This document shows, in pieces, positions 8,525 through 15,729 of a stretch of DNA of 22,569 nucleotides. The first letter of the stretch is position 1, and each line of letters begins with the position of its first letter. The position numbers and the translations under genes were made by a program. The notes under the pieces are model-generated. The model saw only the letters and a program-made list of their open reading frames with translations. It did not search any database and was not told the origin of the DNA. Source of the stretch: JAVKDP01 sp040222185 (GTDB lineage: Bacteria; Bacteroidota; Rhodothermia; Balneolales; Balneolaceae); NCBI GenBank assembly GCA_040222185.1, contig JAVKDP010000057.1:1-22569 (forward strand), in the 5' to 3' direction.

Positions 8525-9226
8525 ATGATTTCGGATTTAAGGTCTGTCAAAAAAGGAATAATAGAAGTTCTCTTTCCGAATGTATGTGTGTCCTGTAATC
8601 TTAAGCTTTCATTAAATGAGAAATTTGTGTGCAAGGTTTGTTTGTATGATAGATTCGAGCATGCAAACCCTGAGCAGGAGCAATGCTCTGGTGATATTCT
8701 TTTGCCTGAGGGAGTATTGATTCAGCATGCGTTATGGGTTTTTGATAAAGGAGGACAACTCCAGGAGCTCTTTCATCATCTGAAATACAGTAGGCTTGTT
8801 GGAATAGGAGAAGATATGGGAGAAGCTTTAGGAAATAGTTTATTGGAAAATGAACATTTCAAAGAGCTTAATGAACCAGTTTTGATACCTGTTCCCTTAC
8901 ATCAAAAAAAGAAGAGAGTCAGGGGATATAACCAGGCGTATCACATTTCGAAAGGCATGAAGATTGTTACAGGGCTATCAATAATCTCTGAAGACGGTGT
9001 TACAAGGGTGAAAAATACCAGGACACAAACAGGATTTTCCCTTGAAAAGAGAAGAAATAATATCGCTGAAGCTTTTTTTGTGAATAAAGAAGATTGTATT
9101 AAAGATAGAGATTGCATAATCGTAGATGATGTATTTACAACGGGTGCAACAGCTTTTGAACTGGCCAGCACCCTGAAGAAGTCTGGTTCAGGAAAAATAG
9201 GAATAGCAACTGTAGCTCAAGCCTGA
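8525..9226 (+). CDS. comF: ComF family protein (phosphoribosyltransferase fold)
   Basis: ComF proteins combine an N-terminal zinc finger with a type I phosphoribosyltransferase domain. Homologues take part in natural transformation. Here Cys21/Cys24 and Cys36/Cys39 form the four-cysteine finger after the LFPNVCVSC segment. Then come VPLH (123-126), RGYNQA (133-138), the TRTQTGFSLEKRRNNI stretch (165-180) and the PRPP-binding IIVDDVFTTGAT (198-209). Length 233 is normal. It heads a rightward cluster and is followed after 30 bases by an unrelated membrane protein. The fold assignment is firm. Whether it supports DNA uptake in this organism cannot be told from the window. Confidence 0.92.
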   Translation: MISDLRSVKKGIIEVLFPNVCVSCNLKLSLNEKFVCKVCLYDRFEHANPEQEQCSGDILLPEGVLIQHALWVFDKGGQLQELFHHLKYSRLVGIGEDMGEALGNSLLENEHFKELNEPVLIPVPLHQKKKRVRGYNQAYHISKGMKIVTGLSIISEDGVTRVKNTRTQTGFSLEKRRNNIAEAFFVNKEDCIKDRDCIIVDDVFTTGATAFELASTLKKSGSGKIGIATVAQA

Positions 9227-9256
9227 ATTAGTCTGTAATTAAGTCTATATTTAAGT

Positions 9257-9931
9257 ATGAGTTCACGAAGAGTAGGCCAATTTAAATGGCAAATGATGGA
9301 ACTACCGGATGGTATCACAACCTCTAATGGTAACTGGTATCATATTACTTCTGATCAAATAGATGAGTATACCCCGGGACTATTGAAGCAATATCCATTG
9401 GAAAGAATTGTTAAAGAAGCAGATGCCTGGGTTAAAAGTGCTGATGGGATTTCTTTATTTTTGTTTTTTTTGCTGGCTTATATGTCCGTTTCTCCCATGA
9501 TTTCCTTCTTGGCTTCAATTGCTTTTTTTCTTTTATGGTACTTCAACACAAGTGTGTTCATAAACCTGACATCATCACCCATTATCAAAATGCTAACGAA
9601 TGATGGTTTCGTTTATACTGTTGCAGGAGTATTACTCATTGGAATTGCTATGTTGGATACTTTCTCAAACTTTGGACTTTCTGTAGAGTTTGAAGCACTT
9701 TGGTATGGATTAGTATTGTTCTTCCTGTTCAAAGTGGGGTTGTTAAGGCTATTCATCAAATTCATTCAAAGCAAAACATCTATGCCTGTTGTTGAACTTC
9801 AGGATCGGGTGCTCAACATGTTACTGATTCGCTATGGAATGAAAACTGGGATATTAACCGGCAAGATCAACGAAATGCAGGACCGATTAATCGAAGTAGC
9901 AAACTATCATAAGACCAGAAAAAAGAAATGA
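9257..9931 (+). CDS. Membrane protein of unknown function
   Basis: I do not recognise the family. The 224-residue protein has a soluble N-terminus of about 60 residues containing GITTSNGNWYHIT and an amphipathic stretch. It then has about four membrane segments (roughly 64-80, 82-103, 118-136 and 147-170) and a basic C-terminal tail predicted helical, ending HKTRKKK. No signal peptide is evident. Its TGA overlaps the next gene's ATG in the ATGA form, so the two proteins are probably made by coupled translation and may work together at the envelope. No catalytic motif was seen. Confidence 0.75.
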   Translation: MSSRRVGQFKWQMMELPDGITTSNGNWYHITSDQIDEYTPGLLKQYPLERIVKEADAWVKSADGISLFLFFLLAYMSVSPMISFLASIAFFLLWYFNTSVFINLTSSPIIKMLTNDGFVYTVAGVLLIGIAMLDTFSNFGLSVEFEALWYGLVLFFLFKVGLLRLFIKFIQSKTSMPVVELQDRVLNMLLIRYGMKTGILTGKINEMQDRLIEVANYHKTRKKK

Positions 9932-10515
9932 GAAAAACGTTCCTGGTTTCTCTATTGATTCTATTTGTAAGCTGTAGCACATCATCAAGAATAACCAGCG
10001 AAAGAGACTTTACAGGTAAGGTTAACCTGAATACCGATAGTTTGCTGGTTGCAAGCAATACGCCCTGGTTTAGTGGAGAGACTATTTCCGAAATTGAGCA
10101 AGAGAATCTTGTGGCAGGAACAGGTGATTATTTGTTCTCTGAAATGCTTAATGGGTATGCGAACCAAATGTTTGGGGTTGAGCAATCATCCGCGGAAAAT
10201 GCTGATATCTCATTCATGATCAGGAAAGTTGAAGTTAAAAGAGGGTATTTCACTATTAACTTTCCAAACCCCGGTCCAATTTATAAAATGGCTATGGAGG
10301 TTGAAATCTATAATGGTTCCACGTTTATAGAATCTGCCACATTCAAAACCAGGGTGAATATGTCGGTAATCAATTTTGGCCATTTACCATTTAAATGGAT
10401 GTCTCCAACGGAGATGGAGAATACAGAATACCAGTTGGAAACATTTGAAGCTGGGCTTAGAAAACTTTATCAAAAACTATACTTCGAATACTTTGAGATA
10501 TCATTAATTCTATGA
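9928..10515 (+). CDS. Putative lipoprotein of unknown function
   Basis: The 195-residue protein begins with a signal peptide (MRKTFLVSLLILFVSC) and a lipobox-like FVSC, so Cys16 should be lipidated and the protein tethered to a membrane. Phe at -3 is looser than the classical Leu. The mature part has alternating polar and aromatic residues suggesting a beta-rich fold, with FTINFPNPGPIYKMAMEVEI in the middle, but no family I recognise. It overlaps the preceding membrane protein and the following phosphatase gene by four bases each, making a tightly coupled trio. Confidence 0.75.
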   Translation: MRKTFLVSLLILFVSCSTSSRITSERDFTGKVNLNTDSLLVASNTPWFSGETISEIEQENLVAGTGDYLFSEMLNGYANQMFGVEQSSAENADISFMIRKVEVKRGYFTINFPNPGPIYKMAMEVEIYNGSTFIESATFKTRVNMSVINFGHLPFKWMSPTEMENTEYQLETFEAGLRKLYQKLYFEYFEISLIL

Positions 10516-11135
10516 AGCATATTTTTATTATTCGCCACGGGGAAACGGACAATAATAAGCATCATCTATTACAAGGCAGGGGCGTTAACGCATCAATAAA
10601 TGGCAAAGGCAAAGAACAAGCTGAATGCGTTTCTAATGCTTTAAAAGATGTTCCTGTTGATAAAATTATAGTTAGTAGCTTAAAACGAACAATTGAGACA
10701 GCGACTCCTTTAATCGAACGTACAGATGCGGTAGTTGAAAGCTATTCGGAACTTGATGAAATGAGTTTTGGTGAATGGGAGGGGGCTTATTTTGAAGATG
10801 TTAGAGCTTCTATTGAAGCTATAAACCAAAAGTGGAAGCAAGGAGATATCGAGGCAGTAATCCCTGGAGGAGAATCTCCAAAACAAGTTTTTGAACGTGC
10901 GAGTAAAAAACTTATTGATGTTTTAAAAGATTCTGATGAGGAGAACATTGTATTTATGATTCATGGCAGGTTGATCCGGATTCTCTTATCAGGCCTGCTA
11001 AATCTTGGCTTAGAAAATATGGATCTCATCAAGCACGAAAATGGAGCAATTAATCACCTTACCTGGGACGGTGAATACTTTAAAACTGTTGAATTAAATA
11101 TGACTGAGCACCTGGAAAAGGTTCAAGTAGCATAA
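10512..11135 (+). CDS. Histidine phosphatase family protein (phosphoglycerate mutase-like)
   Basis: The branch 2H fold is clear. RHGETDNN carries the phospho-accepting His9, followed by QGRG, then SSLKRTIETA (55-64), LDEMSFGEWEG (81-91) with acid Glu83, and MIHGRLIRIL with the second His151. The usual residue before the second His is Ser; here it is Ile, a mild departure. Length 207 fits cofactor-independent-named GpmB, CobC and PhoE-like phosphatases. Members hydrolyse many phospho-substrates, so no symbol is given. It overlaps the lipoprotein gene by four bases and is the last gene before a structured 108-base gap. Confidence 0.88.
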   Translation: MKHIFIIRHGETDNNKHHLLQGRGVNASINGKGKEQAECVSNALKDVPVDKIIVSSLKRTIETATPLIERTDAVVESYSELDEMSFGEWEGAYFEDVRASIEAINQKWKQGDIEAVIPGGESPKQVFERASKKLIDVLKDSDEENIVFMIHGRLIRILLSGLLNLGLENMDLIKHENGAINHLTWDGEYFKTVELNMTEHLEKVQVA

Positions 11136-11140
11136 GGTAA

Positions 11141-11189
11141 AAAATCCGAGCCAAGCTTTGACGGAAAGCTTATCTTTGTGCCGGATTTT
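11141..11189 (+). terminator. Nested inverted repeats, likely terminator of the comF cluster
   Basis: An outer pair AAAATCCG (11141-11148) / CGGATTTT (11182-11189) encloses an inner pair AAGCTTT (11153-11159) / AAAGCTT (11165-11171) with a five-base loop. The 3-prime arm ends in TTTT, as in an intrinsic terminator, six bases after the histidine phosphatase stop. The inner arm and the space to the outer arm overlap the promoter-like TATCTTTG, so the element may have two roles. Confidence 0.4.
11171..11178 (+). promoter_or_regulatory. Candidate -7 element for the ubiE-fabZ-panB-surE operon
   Basis: TATCTTTG matches the Bacteroidota -7 consensus TA-N2-TTTG exactly. Transcription would start near 11184-11186, a few bases before the ATG at 11190. 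No good -33 TTTG lies at the expected distance; the nearest, at 11157-11160, is too close. The sequence resembles the element before the carbamoyltransferase gene (TATCTTTTGCGCC). Confidence 0.45.
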
Positions 11190-11231
11190 ATGAACCTTTC
11201 AAACGAGAAAAAGGTTGTTGGGGCTAACTAA
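11190..11231 (+). other. 13-codon ORF in frame with ubiE, ended by TAA: lost N-terminus or leader peptide
   Basis: ATG at 11190 opens MNLSNEKKVVGAN and stops at TAA 11229-11231. It is in the same frame as ubiE, whose ATG is four codons further on (FKNH between). It also spans an inverted repeat AACCTTT (11193-11199) / AAAGGTT (11210-11216). The VV-then-12-residues-then-V spacing across the stop matches the longer N-terminus common in UbiE (VVPYKDSEKGKKEQV type), so this may be the original start region interrupted by one stop. Confidence 0.4.
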
Positions 11232-11243
11232 TTCAAAAACCAT

Positions 11244-11933
11244 ATGAGTGAAAAAGTACGTTCAATGTTTGCGGATATTGCCGGTGATTATGATCGGGTA
11301 AATACCGTTCTTTCATTCGGAGTTCATCACGCCTGGCGCAGTAAAACAATTGCGGAGAGTAAAGCTAAAACCGGCGACAGGGTATTGGATTGCGCGACAG
11401 GTACCGGAGATCTTGCTATAGAATTCAAAAAGGCAGTTGGGAAAGAAGGGTATGTATTAGGTACTGATTTTTGCGCACCGATGATTGAACCTGCTCCTGC
11501 AAAAGCAGCAAAAAAAGGATTGGAAATCGATTTTGAAGTTGCTGACGCAATGGATTTACCATATGAGGATGACAGCTTTGATATTGCAAGTATTTCATTT
11601 GGTATCAGGAATGTAGATGATCCGGTTATTGCGCTTCAGGAGATGGCAAGAGTAGTGAAACCAGGTGGCAGAGTTGTAGTGTTGGAATTTGGTCAACCAA
11701 AAGGCTTATTGAAATTCCCATATGAAATGTATAGCCAGCATATAATGCCGGCAGTTGGAGGCTTATTAAGTGGGAACCGAGAGGCTTACACCTATCTGCC
11801 AAGAACAAGCGCTACTTTTCCAGCGGGCAAGAACTTTTTAAAACTGATGGAACAATCAGAATCATTTTCAGAATATCACGACGTAAAGCTGACAGGTGGT
11901 ATAGCCTATGTTTATGTAGGATTGGTTCAATAG
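11244..11933 (+). CDS. ubiE: Demethylmenaquinone methyltransferase (UbiE/MenG)
   Basis: The protein uses S-adenosylmethionine to methylate the quinone ring in the last step of menaquinone synthesis, at the inner membrane face. Visible are VRSMFADIAGDYDRVN (5-20), the SAM motif LDCATGTGD (48-56), GTDF with Asp75, the post-motif II region SISFGIRNVDD (116-126), KPGGRVVVLEFGQP (139-152) and the UbiE second signature AYTYLPRTSATFP (181-193). Length 229 is slightly short at the N-terminus, because many members carry about 15 more residues before the MF motif. Upstream in-frame codons encode such a segment but contain a TAA. The gene leads ubiE-fabZ-panB-surE, with 36 bases to fabZ. Menaquinone rather than ubiquinone is inferred from the presumed phylum. 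Confidence 0.93.
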   Translation: MSEKVRSMFADIAGDYDRVNTVLSFGVHHAWRSKTIAESKAKTGDRVLDCATGTGDLAIEFKKAVGKEGYVLGTDFCAPMIEPAPAKAAKKGLEIDFEVADAMDLPYEDDSFDIASISFGIRNVDDPVIALQEMARVVKPGGRVVVLEFGQPKGLLKFPYEMYSQHIMPAVGGLLSGNREAYTYLPRTSATFPAGKNFLKLMEQSESFSEYHDVKLTGGIAYVYVGLVQ

Positions 11934-11969
11934 TTGTATATTCACACGCTAAATTAATTAAATATATAC

Positions 11970-12401
11970 ATGTTAATAGAAGAAATTAAAAAAGTAATAC
12001 CTCATCGCTACCCATTCTTATTAGTTGATCGTGTTGTCGAAATGGAAGACGAGAAGATTACCGCGATCAAAAATGTGACCGTAAACGAAGAGTTTTTTAA
12101 TGGTCACTTTCCGGGGCAACCAATTATGCCAGGGGTGCTTCAGGTAGAAGCATTAGCACAGGCTGGCGCAATTTTACTTATGACGAAGAAAGTTGATGAT
12201 CCTGAAAATAACCTGATGGTATTTACAGGAATCAAAAACTGTAAGTTTAGAAAGCAAGTAGTTCCTGGTGATCAATTGAAGCTGGAAGTTGAATTGGGCT
12301 CTATGCGTAGAAATTTTGTGACTATGATCGGCAAAGCCACTGTAGATGGTGAAGTAGCATGTGAACTAGAAGCATCAGCTGCAATTGTTCCTAAGCAATA
12401 A
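11970..12401 (+). CDS. fabZ: 3-hydroxyacyl-[acyl-carrier-protein] dehydratase FabZ
   Basis: FabZ dehydrates 3-hydroxyacyl-ACP in fatty acid elongation. The 143-residue hot-dog fold protein has HRYPFLLVDRV (12-22), the catalytic GHFPGQPIMPGV with His46, and VEALAQAG with Glu60. It is a free-standing FabZ. Many Bacteroidetes instead carry an LpxC-FabZ fusion, so this hints at an early-branching FCB lineage, or at a second FabZ elsewhere. It lies two bases before panB, implying cotranscription. Confidence 0.95.
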   Translation: MLIEEIKKVIPHRYPFLLVDRVVEMEDEKITAIKNVTVNEEFFNGHFPGQPIMPGVLQVEALAQAGAILLMTKKVDDPENNLMVFTGIKNCKFRKQVVPGDQLKLEVELGSMRRNFVTMIGKATVDGEVACELEASAAIVPKQ

Positions 12402-12403
12402 AA

Positions 12404-13234
12404 ATGAGTACAGAAACCGGATCAAATCGTCCTGCTAAAATAACAACACAAACTGTTGTTGATATGAAGCGAAATGGGGAGAAAATCTCCATGATCACCG
12501 CATATGATTTCACTATGGCTCAAATAGTAGATCAGGCAGGTATTGATATAATCCTGGTAGGAGATTCGGCCAGCAATGTAATGGCGGGTTATGATACTAC
12601 AGTTCCGATGACATTGGAGCATATGATTTATCATACTTCTTGTGTTGTTCGTGGTACTGAGAAGGCGCTCGTTATTGCTGATCTACCTTTTATGAGTTAC
12701 CAGGTTACTCCTGAAGAAGCTCTGATTAATGCCGGACGAATGATGAAAGAGGCGGGTGCTCACGCAGTAAAGCTGGAGGGTGGCAAGCCAATTATTGATA
12801 CGGTTAAAAAAATCGTTGAGGCAGGTATTCCCGTAATGGGGCACCTAGGGCTTACTCCTCAAAGTATTTACCAGTTTGGTACCTATAAAGTCCGTGCACA
12901 AGAAGAAGAGGAAGCAAAAAAACTGATCAAAGATGCCAAGCTTCTGGAAGAAGCTGGTTGTTTCGCAATAGTATTAGAAAAAATTCCAGCGAAACTTGCA
13001 GCTCAGGTTTCTAATACGTTATCTATTCCAACAATCGGAATTGGTGCAGGTGTTGATTGTGATGGACAAGTTTTGGTAATCCACGACATGCTGGGCATGA
13101 ATAAAGGCTTTAATCCCCGCTTTCTCAGAAGGTATGCTGATGTGCATTCGGTAATGACCGATGCGGTACAGAATTATATTAAAGATGTTAAAGACAAAGA
13201 TTTTCCAAATAAACAGGAGCAATACGGCGAATAA
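12404..13234 (+). CDS. panB: 3-methyl-2-oxobutanoate hydroxymethyltransferase
   Basis: PanB transfers a hydroxymethyl group from methylene-tetrahydrofolate to ketoisovalerate, giving ketopantoate, the first committed step to pantothenate. The 276-residue TIM-barrel protein shows ITAYDFTMAQ, VGDSASNVMAGYDTT (52-66) with metal ligand Asp54, ADLPF with Asp93, KLEGG with Glu125, GHLGLTPQS (146-154) and the catalytic Glu192 in LEKIP. Length is normal. Its TAA shares one base with the surE ATG (TAATG), a translational coupling arrangement. With coaBC in the facing operon, both ends of the route to CoA are represented. Confidence 0.96.
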   Translation: MSTETGSNRPAKITTQTVVDMKRNGEKISMITAYDFTMAQIVDQAGIDIILVGDSASNVMAGYDTTVPMTLEHMIYHTSCVVRGTEKALVIADLPFMSYQVTPEEALINAGRMMKEAGAHAVKLEGGKPIIDTVKKIVEAGIPVMGHLGLTPQSIYQFGTYKVRAQEEEEAKKLIKDAKLLEEAGCFAIVLEKIPAKLAAQVSNTLSIPTIGIGAGVDCDGQVLVIHDMLGMNKGFNPRFLRRYADVHSVMTDAVQNYIKDVKDKDFPNKQEQYGE

Positions 13235-14001
13235 TGAGTGATACAAAAAAACCTTTAATTCTTGTAAGCAATGATGATGGTATCTATTCAAAAGGAATTA
13301 AAGCGCTCGCCGAAGTAGCTTCGGAATTTGGAGATGTACATATCGTAGCACCTGATCGCCAACAAAGCGCTGTTGGCCACGCCATAACCCTTGAAACTCC
13401 ACTAAGGGCACAATCCATAACTGTTGCAGGGAAATATGAAGGACAGGCTATTAATGGAACACCGGCTGACTGCGTGAAGCTTGCGCATGATCAGCTTATG
13501 AAAAGAAAACCTGACCTGGTTTTAAGCGGGATTAACCATGGTAGCAACGCGGGTATTAATATACTTTATTCCGGAACAGTTAGTGCTGCTACTGAAGGAA
13601 CGGTATTAGGATACCCATCTATTGCGGTAAGCTGTACTGATTATGATAATGACGCTGATTTAACAGGATGTAAAGAGGCTGCACGAAGAGTGATAAGACA
13701 TGTGTTAGAAAAAGGACTCCCTAAAGGAGTCACAATGAATCTAAATGCTCCTGCTGGTGAATTTAAAGGCCTCAAGTGGGCTCGTATGGCGGATAGCCGT
13801 TATGTAGAAGAATATGAAGCCAGGAATGACCCTTTTAATAAACCTTACTACTGGCTCACAGGTAAATTTGAGTTGATGGATGACGGTTTGGATGCAGATA
13901 TTCATATCCTGAATGAAGGTTTCGCGACCATCACTCCGATTCAATACGACCTTACCGACTATTCTCTTTTAAAAGAATTAGGGGGAGAAGAGTTAGATTA
14001 A
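13234..14001 (+). CDS. surE: 5'/3'-nucleotidase SurE
   Basis: SurE is a metal-dependent survival-protein phosphatase acting on nucleoside monophosphates. The 255-residue protein carries the metal site SNDDGI with Asp14 and Asp15, APDRQQSAVGHAIT with Ser45, NGTPADCV (74-81), and SGINHGSNAG with Asn101. All core motifs are intact. It starts within the panB stop codon and ends in a TTAA shared with the convergent ppa stop. Confidence 0.95.
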   Translation: MSDTKKPLILVSNDDGIYSKGIKALAEVASEFGDVHIVAPDRQQSAVGHAITLETPLRAQSITVAGKYEGQAINGTPADCVKLAHDQLMKRKPDLVLSGINHGSNAGINILYSGTVSAATEGTVLGYPSIAVSCTDYDNDADLTGCKEAARRVIRHVLEKGLPKGVTMNLNAPAGEFKGLKWARMADSRYVEEYEARNDPFNKPYYWLTGKFELMDDGLDADIHILNEGFATITPIQYDLTDYSLLKELGGEELD

Positions 14002-14540
14002 ATCTTCTCCTTGATATACTCTTTATAGTCAATAATACTTTGCCTTACTACTTCCTGGGCTACATCCTTTCCCTGGAAATCTTCAACCAGTACCGACTTG
14101 TTTTCAAGTTTTTTGTAGTCCTCGAAGAAACTTCTTAATTCTCTTAATGAATGCTTTGGTAAATCCCTGATGTCATCGTAGTGATTTACACTCATATCAT
14201 TGGCAGCTACAGCAATAATCTTATCATCCATTTCATTTCCGTCAAGCATTCGCATAACCCCGATTACTTTTGCTTCTACCAGACACATAGGTACAATTTC
14301 TATCTGTGAAAGTACCAGGATATCTAATGGATCTTTATCATCACAGTAGGTTTGTGGGATGAATCCATAATTTGCCGGGTAGTTGATGGAAGAGTATAAC
14401 ACCCGGTCGAGTAATAGCATCCCGGATTCTTTATCGAGCTCATATTTTGCTCTACAGTTTTTAGGGATTTCGATGATGCCTTTTACAATAATAGGGGCAT
14501 GATTTCCAAAACTTACATCATGCCAGGGGTGAAATTTCAT
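13998..14540 (-). CDS. ppa: Inorganic pyrophosphatase (family I)
   Basis: This cytoplasmic enzyme hydrolyses pyrophosphate and drives biosynthetic reactions forward. I start it at ATG 14540, giving 180 residues beginning MKFHPWHDVSFG. A longer reading from 14609 would translate the hairpin region upstream and adds a segment unlike the family. Motifs are EIPKNCRAKYELDKESG, DRVLYSSINYPANYGFIP (45-62), the catalytic CDDKDPLDILV with Asp68, Asp70 and Asp73, and DGNEMDDK (100-107). It is the last gene of the leftward yicC-to-ppa run, separated from the previous gene by 101 bases with a hairpin, so it may have its own promoter. Its stop shares TTAA with the surE stop. Confidence 0.94.
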   Translation of the reverse strand: MKFHPWHDVSFGNHAPIIVKGIIEIPKNCRAKYELDKESGMLLLDRVLYSSINYPANYGFIPQTYCDDKDPLDILVLSQIEIVPMCLVEAKVIGVMRMLDGNEMDDKIIAVAANDMSVNHYDDIRDLPKHSLRELRSFFEDYKKLENKSVLVEDFQGKDVAQEVVRQSIIDYKEYIKEKI

Positions 14541-14579
14541 TAAATGACGCTTATAAATGAGTGGTGATATTGAGGTCTC

Positions 14580-14606
14580 AAAAATACCCTTAAAAGGGAC
14601 GGTATT
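14580..14606 (-). terminator. Hairpin with T-run before ppa (terminator or attenuator)
   Basis: Read leftward, AATACC (14606-14601), a 12-base interior and GGTATT (14588-14583) form a stem whose distal arm runs into five T (14584-14580). The interior also holds a CCCTTTTAAGGG palindrome. It lies 35 bases after the cysteine-rich gene and 40 before the ppa ATG, so it could end the upstream transcript or attenuate ppa. The stem is short and AT-rich. Confidence 0.4.
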
Positions 14607-14641
14607 CAATGAGAAAGAAGCAATTTTCTAGTTTAGTTGAA

Positions 14642-14860
14642 CTAGCAGCAATTTTTATTTTGCTGAATAGGAGGGCATTTAACTGATCCATAACTACAAT
14701 AGACACAACAATCAGTTCCAACAGGTTTGAGGATAGCTTTACAGTTTTCACATTCATAAAAAAACTGGCAGGCATCGATAGGCATTTCTTCCATTTTTTT
14801 ATGCAGGCATTTGGGACAGGTAATCTCGGATGCAGAAATATAGTTCATATATTTGTTCAT
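14642..14860 (-). CDS. GDCCVxC-type cysteine-rich small protein (zinc-ribbon-like)
   Basis: This 72-residue protein has 11 cysteines: CPKC (15-18), Cys31, CENC (37-40), the core DCCVYCSYG (50-58), Cys62 and a C-terminal CC. The core TDCCVYC matches the GDCCVxC domain family with Thr for Gly. Some members are selenoproteins. Here the core positions are ordinary Cys codons and the stop is TAG, so this is a Cys form. CxxC pairs suggest a metal-bound ribbon; the CC pairs suggest redox or metal-transfer chemistry. That is inference, since the function is unknown as far as I know. It starts 15 bases after the lipase stop and is probably cotranscribed. ATG at 14860 is the first start; a second in-frame ATG lies four codons on. 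Confidence 0.82.
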   Translation of the reverse strand: MNKYMNYISASEITCPKCLHKKMEEMPIDACQFFYECENCKAILKPVGTDCCVYCSYGSVKCPPIQQNKNCC

Positions 14861-14875
14861 TAAGACCCGGAGTAG

Positions 14876-15727
14876 TTAAAATCCCATCTCGCCGAGCTTC
14901 TTTACAGTTCCGGTCCAAAAGTCATGGTAAATACGTTTGTTCTCCTTACTCACCTGTACATTGATCTGATTCATATGTGATAAAGCAACAGTTCCCAGGT
15001 GTTCTCCCCAGGTGGCACTTTCAATAGAAACAAAAGAATCATTAGCTCCCTCTTTTCCGAAAATCTGTGTGTTCTGGAAAAGGAAAACAGGATTTAAGGA
15101 GGAGTCTGTTCCTTTACCAACAGCTGCACTGTATGAAAAGTAAGGGAGCCCATCGAGGTTAGGAGTATCGGCATTAAATTCCTCTTGCACATATCCCCGA
15201 CAAAGTTGTTCTAATGAACTTAATACTTCGCTTTTCTCATTTGGATAAACATTATCTCCAAACCAATCTACTATATGGCTAAGCTTTTCTGTAATCAGTT
15301 CGGGTGTCTTTAGTATTAGATCAGCCAGGTACGTTCCCTGATGAGGAGTGGCAATAGTAGTAAGCGAAGCAACCTTATCAGCAATACCCAGATGCGTTAA
15401 AGCAAAGCGCATATCCAGTCCCCCCATACTATGAGCCATTACATTTACTTTTTCATATCCATATTTATCACACGTTTCCGTGATAAGGCGAACCCAGTTC
15501 TTTGCACGTACTTCAATTGAAGCATAAGGCACGCAATTAGGTGCAAAAGCTTGTACTCCATATTCCCTCATCAGCATACAAGGGTCGTGAAGGGGAGAAG
15601 GTTTTACAAGTGAACCAATAGCTCCAAATCCATGACATAAAAAAACCGGGTGTTTAATTGTGATGAGATCAGGTTGAGGAAACTCCTCAAGTTTAAAATG
15701 TCTAAGTATGGGGAGTTTATCTGACAC
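14876..15727 (-). CDS. Triacylglycerol lipase-like alpha/beta hydrolase
   Basis: The 283-residue protein has an alpha/beta hydrolase fold with the features of bacterial family I true lipases. These are an HGFGA oxyanion loop (32-36), nucleophile Ser100 in AHSMGG, TPHQGT (127-132), acid Asp230 in GANDSFVSIESA, and catalytic His251 in SHMNQIN. In Pseudomonas and Burkholderia lipases the same Asp and His contexts read GANDGLV and DHLDEVN. Unlike those secreted enzymes it has no signal peptide, and no lipase foldase gene is nearby. It may therefore act inside the cell or on membrane lipids. It starts two bases after a membrane-anchored unknown protein, in the coaBC operon. The substrate is unknown. 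Confidence 0.85.
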   Translation of the reverse strand: MSDKLPILRHFKLEEFPQPDLITIKHPVFLCHGFGAIGSLVKPSPLHDPCMLMREYGVQAFAPNCVPYASIEVRAKNWVRLITETCDKYGYEKVNVMAHSMGGLDMRFALTHLGIADKVASLTTIATPHQGTYLADLILKTPELITEKLSHIVDWFGDNVYPNEKSEVLSSLEQLCRGYVQEEFNADTPNLDGLPYFSYSAAVGKGTDSSLNPVFLFQNTQIFGKEGANDSFVSIESATWGEHLGTVALSHMNQINVQVSKENKRIYHDFWTGTVKKLGEMGF

Positions 15728-15729
15728 TT

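Noticed and set aside
14541..14609. N-terminal extension of pyrophosphatase from ATG 14609
   Set aside because: It would translate the hairpin and T-run region and add 23 residues unlike the family. ATG 14540 gives the standard N-terminus.
14642..14860. Selenocysteine in the GDCCVxC protein
   Set aside because: Core cysteines are encoded by ordinary Cys codons and the frame ends in TAG, so no UGA recoding is needed.
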